From Faecalicatena faecalis (lineage in GTDB: Bacteria > Bacillota > Clostridia > Lachnospirales > Lachnospiraceae): a stretch of DNA of 64,000 nt. The DNA lies in the NCBI RefSeq assembly GCF_012524165.2, contig NZ_JABACJ020000017.1, positions 43,743 to 107,742 on the forward strand, read 5' to 3'. How positions within the stretch are numbered: position 1 is the first letter of the stretch; every line of letters starts with the position of its first letter. Below are positions 9,682 to 15,698 of this stretch, piece after piece. Both the position numbers and the translations under genes were made by a program. The notes under the pieces were generated by a model. It did not search any database. It was not told the origin of the DNA and saw nothing but the letters and a program-made list of their open reading frames with translations.

Positions 9682-9931
9682 GGCGGCTACCTCCTTTAGC
9701 CGCCGATTTCAACAGTGATACCGCGTCATTTCATTAGAAGATAAAAAGAAACGGCGGCTTTGATTTTTCAAAGCTGCTGCGGAAATCAAAGAACGACAAG
9801 CAACAGTTCTGATTTTGCTCCAATATGGTTATTAGGGGCACAAATTAAAATCAAAAAAGAGCCGATAACAGCAGTATTTCAAACTGCATATTATCGGCTC
9901 TGCGTCTGTGCGTCTGGCTCTTTTAATTAAA
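9682..9931. other. Intergenic stretch between the small ICE gene and the methylase gene
   Basis: The stretch holds the hairpin-embedded ribosome site of the 61-residue gene near 9682-9705 and the methylase terminator at 9853-9900. Between these I see no coding signal, only short imperfect repeats. The left border of the AT-rich methylase cassette must lie here, but no clean target-site duplication is visible. Confidence 0.4.
9853..9900 (-). terminator. Terminator of the rRNA methylase gene
   Basis: On the minus strand GAGCCGATAA and TTATCGGCTC form a perfect 10-bp stem around a partly paired loop, followed directly by TTTTTT. It lies about 30 bases after the methylase stop codon. Confidence 0.9.
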
Positions 9932-10921
9932 TTATTTCTGTTGTTTTTTGGCTTTATTATATGTATTAGCTAACTGTCCACAAGCTGCTTTAATCTCTCT
10001 ACCATGAGAAACTCTTATGGTAACTTCAAGTCCTGTTTGCTCTAATTGATGTTTGAACGCAACCATTTCTTGTTTTTGTGGTGCTCTAATTTTTGAATTA
10101 CTCGTCGGGTTGTATTGCAGCACGTTAATCATAACATTTTTGCCCTTAAACCATTTTGCAAGTTGCCTTATATCTGAGGAACGGTCATTTATACCTGGTA
10201 AAAGCAAATACGCAAATACCACTTTTCGATTATGCCTTTGTGAATAGGACAATGCTTGCTTAACAACATCTTCAATAGCGTACATGTGCATATGAGGAAT
10301 GATGCAGTTTCTCGCAGCCTGTGTTGCTGCATGTAAAGATATTGTCAACTGAATTTTTAGATGTTCTTCGCGCAATTTTTTTAATTGATTAACTGGACCA
10401 ACTGTTGATACGGTAATGCCGTCGGTTGGAAAGTTAAGTCCATTTCTATCTCGAAGAATATGGATTGCTGCAATCAAGTTGTCGTAATTGAATAAAGGTT
10501 CTCCCATTCCCATAAAAACGATACGATTTACTTTTTGACGTATCAATACAACCTGCTGCACAATTTCAGACGGTGTTAGATTACGAACAAAACCATTGCG
10601 TCCGGACTCACAAAAAATACAGCCAACAGAACAACCAACTTGCGTACTTACGCAAACAGTCCCACCATCTCGCCGTTTAATAAAAACCGTTTCAATATAC
10701 CTGTTATCTTTCAATTCATAAACATACTTTTCAGTATCGCTACTTTTATAGACTTTTTTTGTTGATATTGATAGATTTTCTTTGTGAAATGGCTGTTTAT
10801 ACAATTCCGTATATAAGGCTCTTGCTTTATCCTCTCCAATTACTTCCGACATTTCTTTGTAAGTAAATCCGTATGGGTCATTCAATATTTCCGTAGGTGT
10901 ACTTTTAGGTAAGTGTTTCAT
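9932..10921 (-). CDS. Cfr/RlmN-family radical-SAM 23S rRNA adenine methyltransferase
   Basis: The 329-residue protein carries the radical-SAM cluster motif CSVGCIFC (C-x3-C-x2-C), the FMGMGEPLFNYDNL region, SLHAATQAARN and the C-terminal IKAACGQL with the methyl-carrying Cys of RlmN and Cfr. RlmN methylates C2 of A2503 in 23S rRNA; Cfr methylates C8 and gives resistance to several peptidyl-transferase antibiotics. CESG replaces the usual CATG after the cluster, and the sequence matches neither typical RlmN nor classical Cfr as I recall them. It is AT-rich inside a GC-rich ICE, has its own promoter, leader attenuator and terminator, and follows a KTR-type remnant. These are marks of a resistance cassette. 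Whether it gives resistance is unproven. Confidence 0.8.
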   Translation of the reverse strand: MKHLPKSTPTEILNDPYGFTYKEMSEVIGEDKARALYTELYKQPFHKENLSISTKKVYKSSDTEKYVYELKDNRYIETVFIKRRDGGTVCVSTQVGCSVGCIFCESGRNGFVRNLTPSEIVQQVVLIRQKVNRIVFMGMGEPLFNYDNLIAAIHILRDRNGLNFPTDGITVSTVGPVNQLKKLREEHLKIQLTISLHAATQAARNCIIPHMHMYAIEDVVKQALSYSQRHNRKVVFAYLLLPGINDRSSDIRQLAKWFKGKNVMINVLQYNPTSNSKIRAPQKQEMVAFKHQLEQTGLEVTIRVSHGREIKAACGQLANTYNKAKKQQK

Positions 10922-10944
10922 TTAAATATCCTTCCTTTTCAAAA

Positions 10945-11106
10945 TTAAAAAGTTTGTTTTTCAGAGTTTTTGATTATGATTTCTAGTTTTTCAACATCAA
11001 CGATATGCGTTAATTTACATTTAGGGCAGAAAAGAGGAAAATTTCTTAATACCGTATTATAAAATACTTGAACCCTCGTCTTTCCGTTACAAATTGGACA
11101 TTTTAT
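10945..11106 (-). pseudogene. Cysteine-rich KTR-domain protein remnant
   Basis: Reading from 11106 gives IKCPICNGKTRVQV, then NFPLFCPKCKLTHIVDV and a stop at 10945. These are the two CxxC pairs and the KTR signature of the small zinc-ribbon proteins found beside resistance genes in Tn916-like elements. Intact relatives begin with a few residues such as WI before the first CxxC. Here the codon before Ile is TAG where TGG would be expected, and no ATG/GTG/TTG in frame precedes it. Either translation uses a weak start or the gene is dead. It is too short for standard ORF calls. Confidence 0.6.
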
Positions 11107-11113
11107 CTAATAC

Positions 11114-11172
11114 TACAACAAAATTAAGGCATAGTTTTTATACTATGTCTATACGTCGTTAGTTTTGTTGTA
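11114..11172 (-). promoter_or_regulatory. Second hairpin of the methylase leader
   Basis: TACAACAAAA (11114-11123) and TTTTGTTGTA (11163-11172) form a perfect 10-bp stem. An inner stem CATAG/CTATG lies at about 11131-11148. In minus-strand RNA this sits between the attenuator and the KTR remnant. It could stabilise the transcript or alternate with the first hairpin. Confidence 0.55.
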
Positions 11173-11196
11173 TAGCATACGCAAAATAAGCATGAC

Positions 11197-11232
11197 AAAA
11201 AAGCCCATATTGAAAATGGGAAAAATCTTTTT
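11197..11232 (-). terminator. Attenuator in the methylase leader
   Basis: On the minus strand CCCAT and ATGGG, extended by AAAAAAG and CTTTTTT, form a hairpin ending in a T run. It lies just after the leader peptide. Sequences on each side (within about 11171-11191 and 11245-11266) are complementary over roughly 20 bases and enclose the whole structure, giving an alternative fold. The layout resembles leader attenuators of tetracycline ribosomal-protection genes. Confidence 0.65.
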
Positions 11233-11244
11233 TGATTTCAATGC

Positions 11245-11277
11245 TTATCGAATACGCATGCTATGTAACATAAACAT
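11245..11277 (-). CDS. Ten-residue leader peptide of the methylase cassette
   Basis: ATG at 11277 opens a frame encoding MFMLHSMRIR and a stop, with a G-rich ribosome site immediately upstream. It follows the promoter by about 20 bases and ends just before the attenuator hairpin. Ribosome stalling on such peptides is a known way of inducing antibiotic-resistance genes; here that is inferred from layout. Confidence 0.6.
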   Translation of the reverse strand: MFMLHSMRIR

Positions 11278-11296
11278 TCCCCCCCTTTTATATAAT

Positions 11297-11324
11297 ATTA
11301 TATACAAAAGCAGCTTGTTGTCAA
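11297..11324 (-). promoter_or_regulatory. Consensus promoter of the methylase cassette
   Basis: On the minus strand TTGACA (11324-11319) and TATAAT (11302-11297) match the sigma-A consensus perfectly with a 16-base spacer. Transcription would start near 11290, giving a leader of about 370 bases before the methylase ATG. The region upstream is a TA-rich run. Confidence 0.85.
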
Positions 11325-11420
11325 CATATATATATATGAATTATTTTGGCTAACTGATAGAACTACGTAGACATATCCAAGAAGAAAGGGGAACAGTAAA
11401 ATGTAATAGGGTGAATAACT

Positions 11421-11774
11421 ATGGCAAAAAGACCAGTACCACGATACGACTTTAAGGCTTTTGGGGCAGCGATAAAGGCAGCGCGTGAGGGATGCAAGGA
11501 GAGCCGCAAGAAAGTAGGCGACGAAATGTTTATCTCGCCGCGCTACCTTGCGAACATTGAGAACAAGGGGCAGCACCCAAGTTTACAGATATTCTTTGAG
11601 CTGATACAGCGTTACCATATATCCGTAGACCAATTCCTTTTAGAAACGCCGCCGGAGAAGAACACGCAGCGGCGGCAGCTTGACGCGCTTCTTGACGGTA
11701 TGAGCGATACAGGCATACGGATTGTAACCGCAACGGCAAAGGAGATTTCCGAAGTCGAAAAAGAGGGCGAATAG
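11421..11774 (+). CDS. XRE-family regulator of the ICE
   Basis: The 117-residue protein has a Cro/C1-type helix-turn-helix in its first 70 residues (FKAFGAAIKAAREGCKESRKKVG, then MFISPRYLANIENKGQHPSL and FELIQRYHISVDQFL) and a short C-terminal tail. Proteins of this type regulate transfer operons in Tn1549-like elements. It lies upstream of oriT, mobC and the relaxase on the same strand and is divergent from the methylase cassette, which appears inserted next to it. GGGTGA precedes the ATG. Confidence 0.85.
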   Translation: MAKRPVPRYDFKAFGAAIKAAREGCKESRKKVGDEMFISPRYLANIENKGQHPSLQIFFELIQRYHISVDQFLLETPPEKNTQRRQLDALLDGMSDTGIRIVTATAKEISEVEKEGE

Positions 11775-11917
11775 GAATGTCCGACTTAAAACTGAACAGG
11801 ATTTAGAAAGCGTTGTAATCTTTTTTGAGGTTGCAGCGTTTTTCTTTTGCGTAAGTTTGGCAAAATCGCTTTTTCTCCGTAGTAGGTGATAAGAGCCTAA
11901 AGGATAAAAACATTCGT

Positions 11918-12015
11918 AGCAAGCATAGGAAGCGGGTACCACTTCCGTATTTTCGCCCTCCCGCGCTGCGGCGCGTCGGTTGAAAATTGCTTGTTGGGAA
12001 GTGTCCCAAACCCTC
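11918..12015 (+). other. oriT-like sequence next to mobC
   Basis: This non-coding stretch directly upstream of mobC holds AGCAAGCATAGGAAGCGGGTAC, GC-rich inverted repeats, then TTGGGAAGTGTCCCAA, a near-perfect hairpin. Position before mobC and a MOBP relaxase is the usual place of a transfer origin. A second, inverted copy with the same two conserved ends lies at 19156-19254. The nic site is not determined. Confidence 0.6.
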
Positions 12016-12041
12016 GGAACGGAAAGGAAAGGAGCGAACAC

Positions 12042-12371
12042 ATGGACGGACGCAAAAGGACAGTGCAAATCAAATTCAGAGTGACGGAAGCGGAACGGGA
12101 TTTAATACTGGAAAAAATGAAGCTCGTACCCACCCGGAACATGGCGGCGTATCTGCGGAAGATTGCCATTGACGGGTATATCATTCAGATAGACCACGCC
12201 GATATAAAGGCTATGACCGCAGAGATACAGAAAATCGGTGTCAACGTCAACCAGATAGCACGCCGCGTAAACGCGACGGGGAACGCATACCAAGAGGACA
12301 TAGAGGAAATAAAGGGGGTGCTTGCGGAGATATGGCGGTTACAAAGATTAAGCCTATTAAAAGCACTCTAA
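12042..12371 (+). CDS. mobC: Mobilisation accessory protein MobC
   Basis: The 109-residue protein starts at ATG 12042 after AAAGGAAAGGAG. The N-terminus is a ribbon-helix-helix-like segment (VQIKFRVTEAERDLILEKM), followed by the conserved MobC part (NMAAYLRKIAIDGYII and IQKIGVNVNQIARRVNATG). MobC binds oriT and helps the relaxase open it. Its 3' end overlaps the relaxase gene by 40 bases, suggesting coupled translation. Confidence 0.9.
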   Translation: MDGRKRTVQIKFRVTEAERDLILEKMKLVPTRNMAAYLRKIAIDGYIIQIDHADIKAMTAEIQKIGVNVNQIARRVNATGNAYQEDIEEIKGVLAEIWRLQRLSLLKAL

Positions 12372-13678
12372 GCAAAGCCCTTGACTATATCGAAAACCCG
12401 GACAAGACGGACGGGAAAATGCTTGTGTCCTCTTTCGGTTGCTCCTATGAAACGGCAGATATTGAGTTTGAATATACCCTGTCGCAAGCACTCCAAAAGG
12501 GGAACAATTTAGCCTTTCATCTGATACAGTCCTTTGAGCCGGGGGAAGTCGATTATCAGAAAGCCCATGAAATCGGAAAGCAGCTTGCCGACGCGGTAAC
12601 AAAGGGGCAGCATGAGTATGTACTCACGACGCACATTGACAAAGGACACGTCCATAACCATATCATTTTTTGCGCGGTGAACTTTGTAGACCACCATAAA
12701 TACAATTCCAACAAAAGGAGCTATTACGGCATACGGAACATGAGCGACAAGCTGTGCCGGGAAAATGGCTTGTCCGTTGTCGTCCCCGGCAAGGGCAGCA
12801 AGGGAAAGAGCTATGCGGAGTACCAGGCAGAAAAGACGGGTACAAGTTGGAAAGGCAAGCTGAAAACCACTGTTGACGCGCTTATCCCCCAAGTTTCCAG
12901 TTTTGAGGAATTGCTAACGCGGTTACAGGCGGCGGGCTATGAGATAAAGCCGGGGAAATATGTATCATGCCGCGCCCCCGGACAGGAACGCTTCACCCGC
13001 CTTAAAACCCTCGGCGCAGACTATACAGAGGAAGCCGTAAGGGAACGGATAGCGGGCAGACGGACAAAGGTGGCGAAAGCTCCCAGAGAGCAGCGCGGCG
13101 TGTCGCTGCTTATCGACATTGAGAACAGTATCAAGGCAGCGCAGAGTAAGGGCTATGAACAGTGGGCGAAAATCCACAATCTGAAACAGGCAGCTAAAAC
13201 AATGAATTTCTTGACGGAACATAAGATTGAGCAGTACGCGGATTTAGTCAGCCGGATTGAGGAAATGGCAGCGGAAAGCGGACAGGCGGCAGACGCATTG
13301 AAGAACGCCGAAAAGCGGCTTGCGGAAATGGCGGTGCTTATCAAGAATGTTTCCACCTATCAAAAGACAAAGCCTGTCTATGACGCATACCGCAAGGCAA
13401 GGAACAGGGAGAAGTACCGCGCCGGACAGGAACAGGCAATTATCCTCCATGAAGCCGCCGTAAGGTCACTGAAAGCGGCGGGCATTGCGAAGCTCCCGAA
13501 CCTCGCCGCGCTGCAATCGGAGTATGAAGCCCTCCAAGCGCAGAAAGAAGCCCTTTACGCCGACTATGGAAAATTGAAAAAGAAAGTCCGGGAATATGAT
13601 ATTATCAAGCAGAACATTGACAGCATTTTACAGGCAGACAGACAGCCGGAACGGGAAAAGGAAACAGAACGCGGATAA
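12332..13678 (+). CDS. MOBP-type relaxase (MobA/VirD2 family)
   Basis: The 448-residue protein has an N-terminal relaxase domain. The metal-binding three-His motif is visible in HIDKGHVHNHIIF, and the N-terminal part has the YIENPDKT region. The C-terminal half is Lys/Glu-rich and coiled-coil. The enzyme nicks oriT and pilots the strand to the recipient through the VirD4/VirB4 channel encoded further right on the other strand. The length is normal for this family in Tn1549-like elements. Confidence 0.92.
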   Translation: MAVTKIKPIKSTLSKALDYIENPDKTDGKMLVSSFGCSYETADIEFEYTLSQALQKGNNLAFHLIQSFEPGEVDYQKAHEIGKQLADAVTKGQHEYVLTTHIDKGHVHNHIIFCAVNFVDHHKYNSNKRSYYGIRNMSDKLCRENGLSVVVPGKGSKGKSYAEYQAEKTGTSWKGKLKTTVDALIPQVSSFEELLTRLQAAGYEIKPGKYVSCRAPGQERFTRLKTLGADYTEEAVRERIAGRRTKVAKAPREQRGVSLLIDIENSIKAAQSKGYEQWAKIHNLKQAAKTMNFLTEHKIEQYADLVSRIEEMAAESGQAADALKNAEKRLAEMAVLIKNVSTYQKTKPVYDAYRKARNREKYRAGQEQAIILHEAAVRSLKAAGIAKLPNLAALQSEYEALQAQKEALYADYGKLKKKVREYDIIKQNIDSILQADRQPEREKETERG

Positions 13679-13741
13679 GGATAGCAAAATCCCCGCCGCT
13701 GTGCTATGATAGGGCTATCAAAAAGCAGAGGAGCGTTGAGC

Positions 13742-13993
13742 ATGGAAAACCAGAAAATGCCGGAATATGAAACCATACGCGCCGCCGTTGCCGGGGAAAA
13801 ATGGGCGGTGGAGAAAGTCGTGGAGTGCTACAAGGACGAAATCGACAGGCTATCGACGGTAGCGGTCAGACAGCCGGACGGAAGCACGAAACAGGAAATC
13901 AACGAAGATATGCGCCAGTCCATCACAAAGAAGCTGATAGAAGCCCTCCCGCAGTTCCCGCTTGAAGAAATGGAAAAGGGAAATGTCAGATAG
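13742..13993 (+). CDS. Small helix-turn-helix protein of the ICE
   Basis: The 83-residue protein (MENQKMPEYETIRAAVAGEK, AVEKVVECYKDEIDRLST) resembles the helix-turn-helix proteins of conjugative transposons related to sigma region 2. ATG 13742 follows GAGGAGCGTTGAGC; in-frame codons further upstream lack a ribosome site. It ends the relaxase operon 12 bases before a strong terminator. A role in controlling transfer or the sigma-like factor is likely but inferred. Confidence 0.8.
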   Translation: MENQKMPEYETIRAAVAGEKWAVEKVVECYKDEIDRLSTVAVRQPDGSTKQEINEDMRQSITKKLIEALPQFPLEEMEKGNVR

Positions 13994-14004
13994 GCAAAAA
14001 AAGA

Positions 14005-14050
14005 ACAGGGCGCGGAAGCCAGTATATGACTTCCGCGCCCTGTCTTTTTA
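14005..14050 (+). terminator. Terminator of the mob operon
   Basis: ACAGGGCGCGGAAG pairs with CTTCCGCGCCCTGT (14 bp) around a 10-base loop and is followed by CTTTTTA. A-rich sequence on the other side allows action on both strands, and the convergent minus-strand operon ends nearby. Confidence 0.85.
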
Positions 14051-14070
14051 TGGGTGCTGTTTTCGTGAAT

Positions 14071-14182
14071 GTTACGCAGTAGAACGCCATTTTTGGGGGT
14101 AAAGGTATAAAGTATCGCCTATCCGATTTTCACGCCCGGAAAGCCCTGTAAATCAAGGGATTTTCCGCGCCTACTGCGTAAC
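14071..14182 (+). repeat. 112-bp repeat, copy 1, with 12-bp terminal inverted repeats
   Basis: The element begins GTTACGCAGTAG and ends with its exact complement CTACTGCGTAAC. It shares length (112 bases), ends and scattered inner blocks (GGTATAAA, CGCCCGGAAA) with 34681-34792 in the same orientation. It supplies the last codons and stop of the Cys-rich VLP gene. No ORF lies fully inside it. Its function is unknown. Confidence 0.8.
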
Positions 14183-14536
14183 AGGGGCGCGTCTTTTCCT
14201 CATGCGCTCGGCGGCTTGTCTGCGGGTGATACGTTTCCGGCAGACGGGGCAGTATTTGACACTGTTAGAGGTTGACGCAAAGAACGCGCCGCACTCGGTA
14301 CATTTCTTCTTATCCCCTGTCTGGTAAAGCTCCGCATAAAGCAGCCTGTCGGCGGGAAGCACCGCAACCCGGAACCACTTGCAGAGAAGCGAATAGGAAA
14401 TGAGCTGCGGACATACGCACTCGTCCCCGTCGTCCAGTAAGATACAGTTCCCGTTATCATAATTGCAGCACGTCCGGCGCACAAGGGCGTTGACTTTCCG
14501 GCTCTGGGGCGGCGTCAGCCGCTTAACCCCGTTCAT
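14171..14536 (-). CDS. Cysteine-rich VLP-domain protein
   Basis: The 121-residue protein has many Cys arranged as CCNYDNGNCILLDDGDECVC, CKWF and a C-terminal zinc ribbon (CTECGAFF and CPVCRKR) ending in a basic tail. This matches the Cys-rich VLP family found only in conjugative elements. Its ATG overlaps the stop of the upstream TTRAP-like gene (ATGA), so it is probably translated by coupling. The stop lies in the end of the 112-bp repeat. Function unknown. Confidence 0.85.
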   Translation of the reverse strand: MNGVKRLTPPQSRKVNALVRRTCCNYDNGNCILLDDGDECVCPQLISYSLLCKWFRVAVLPADRLLYAELYQTGDKKKCTECGAFFASTSNSVKYCPVCRKRITRRQAAERMRKRRAPVTQ

Positions 14537-14739
14537 ACTTCATCAGCGGCGTAAATGGGAAGCTCTGCAAATTCCGCTTCGGTCAAAGCGTCCACTTTGG
14601 AAAGGGTGCGCTTTGCAAGCTCCCGCATATCCGCGTCCATGTAGGGCAGCGCGGCGTTGACATTCTCAATCAAAGCCCGCTTGCCGCCCTCGTTGTAAAT
14701 GCTCAAAAGGTTTGTTTCTTCAACAGTCAGTCTAATCAT
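14533..14739 (-). CDS. Transposon-transfer assisting (TTRAP-like) protein
   Basis: The 68-residue protein MIRLTVEETNLLSIYNEGGK with a helical C-terminus (ALTEAEFAELPIYA) fits the short TTRAP family of conjugative transposons. I prefer ATG 14739 over 14745 because GGAGG then has 7-base spacing. It sits between the 317-residue protein and the Cys-rich VLP protein, overlapping the latter by 4 bases. The family's exact role in transfer is not known to me. Confidence 0.8.
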   Translation of the reverse strand: MIRLTVEETNLLSIYNEGGKRALIENVNAALPYMDADMRELAKRTLSKVDALTEAEFAELPIYAADEV

Positions 14740-14741
14740 GC

Positions 14742-15695
14742 TCATACCTCCATATCGTGATTTTTTGTTTTTGCCGCCGCCTTTTTCGGGGCGGTCTTTG
14801 CCTTGTCTGCTTTAAGCTGCGCCCGGATAGAGGGGCGGGGCTTCCTTATCTCCCTGTCCCGGTTCTCCCCCTTGTCAATCAGCGCATACGTCCCATGTCT
14901 GCCCTCGATTTTGGAAAAGGAAAGGGTCTTGTAGGGCAGCATGGAGAAAAGGCGGTCAGTGTCCTTTGTGGCTGCAAGCCGCATGAACGCCGGGGAAAGC
15001 TCTGCCATGAAATGGGTCTTGTTCGGGCTGTTCGGCTCGTAATGCCGCTTCATTTCCCGCACAATGCGCCGCGCTTCCGTTTCAATCAGCCCGTCCCGCA
15101 AAGCGGCAATATGCGCCTTGAAATCCCCCGGCGAAAGCTGCTCCCGGCTGCGCCGTTCTTCCTGTAAGAGCGATTGCAGCGCGTCCGGGTCGTTGGGTAC
15201 GGCTTCAAAGCGTTCAAATTTCCCAAGCTGCGGGTCTGGGGTTCCGTCAAAATATCTCCCGGCTTCCTGTACCCTTTCCCCATGCTCATAAATCAGCTTC
15301 ACCGTATCGGCGGGCAGCTCCTTTTCCTTGACGCGCTCATAATGTTTAGAGTAGTCCAGTTCGTACAGATTGCCCTTGATTTTCCCGCGCTCCTTTCCCG
15401 TCAGCTCGATTGCATAGGCAAGAACGCGGTCGCTTGTCTGCTCCATGTAGAAACGCCATGTGTTGTGGGGCGCGGTGTCTTTGAGGAAAACGTCGCGCTC
15501 CCGGAAACAGTGCGTCCCGGACGGGCGGCAGAACCACAAAAGTGTTTTGTCCTCCCTGTGGGGGCTTGCCGCCGCCTTTGCGATAATCTCTTTGTCAATG
15601 TCTAAGTCGCTCTGGTAAAAGCCTGTGTTCTGCTTCATAATCGCTTCAAGGGAAGCAAACAAATCCATGTTTTCAAATTTGCTCTGTTCCGGCAT
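14742..15695 (-). CDS. Conserved ICE protein of unknown function with PSIRAQL tail
   Basis: The 317-residue soluble protein has no membrane segment. The N-terminal half holds an odd conserved block (LLWFCRPSGTHCFRERDVFL, then NTWRFYMEQ) and the middle a helical segment. The last 30 residues are basic, with PSIRAQLKADK and a KNHDME end very similar to the ends of the Ard fusion protein and PcfB. AAAGGAG precedes ATG 15695. It directly follows the Ard fusion gene in the operon. Family name not known to me with certainty. Confidence 0.75.
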   Translation of the reverse strand: MPEQSKFENMDLFASLEAIMKQNTGFYQSDLDIDKEIIAKAAASPHREDKTLLWFCRPSGTHCFRERDVFLKDTAPHNTWRFYMEQTSDRVLAYAIELTGKERGKIKGNLYELDYSKHYERVKEKELPADTVKLIYEHGERVQEAGRYFDGTPDPQLGKFERFEAVPNDPDALQSLLQEERRSREQLSPGDFKAHIAALRDGLIETEARRIVREMKRHYEPNSPNKTHFMAELSPAFMRLAATKDTDRLFSMLPYKTLSFSKIEGRHGTYALIDKGENRDREIRKPRPSIRAQLKADKAKTAPKKAAAKTKNHDMEV

Positions 15696-15698
15696 GGG

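Noticed and set aside
11991..12041. Longer MobC starting upstream of ATG 12042
   Set aside because: The extra codons lie in the oriT-like sequence and lack a ribosome site; ATG 12042 has AAAGGAAAGGAG before it.
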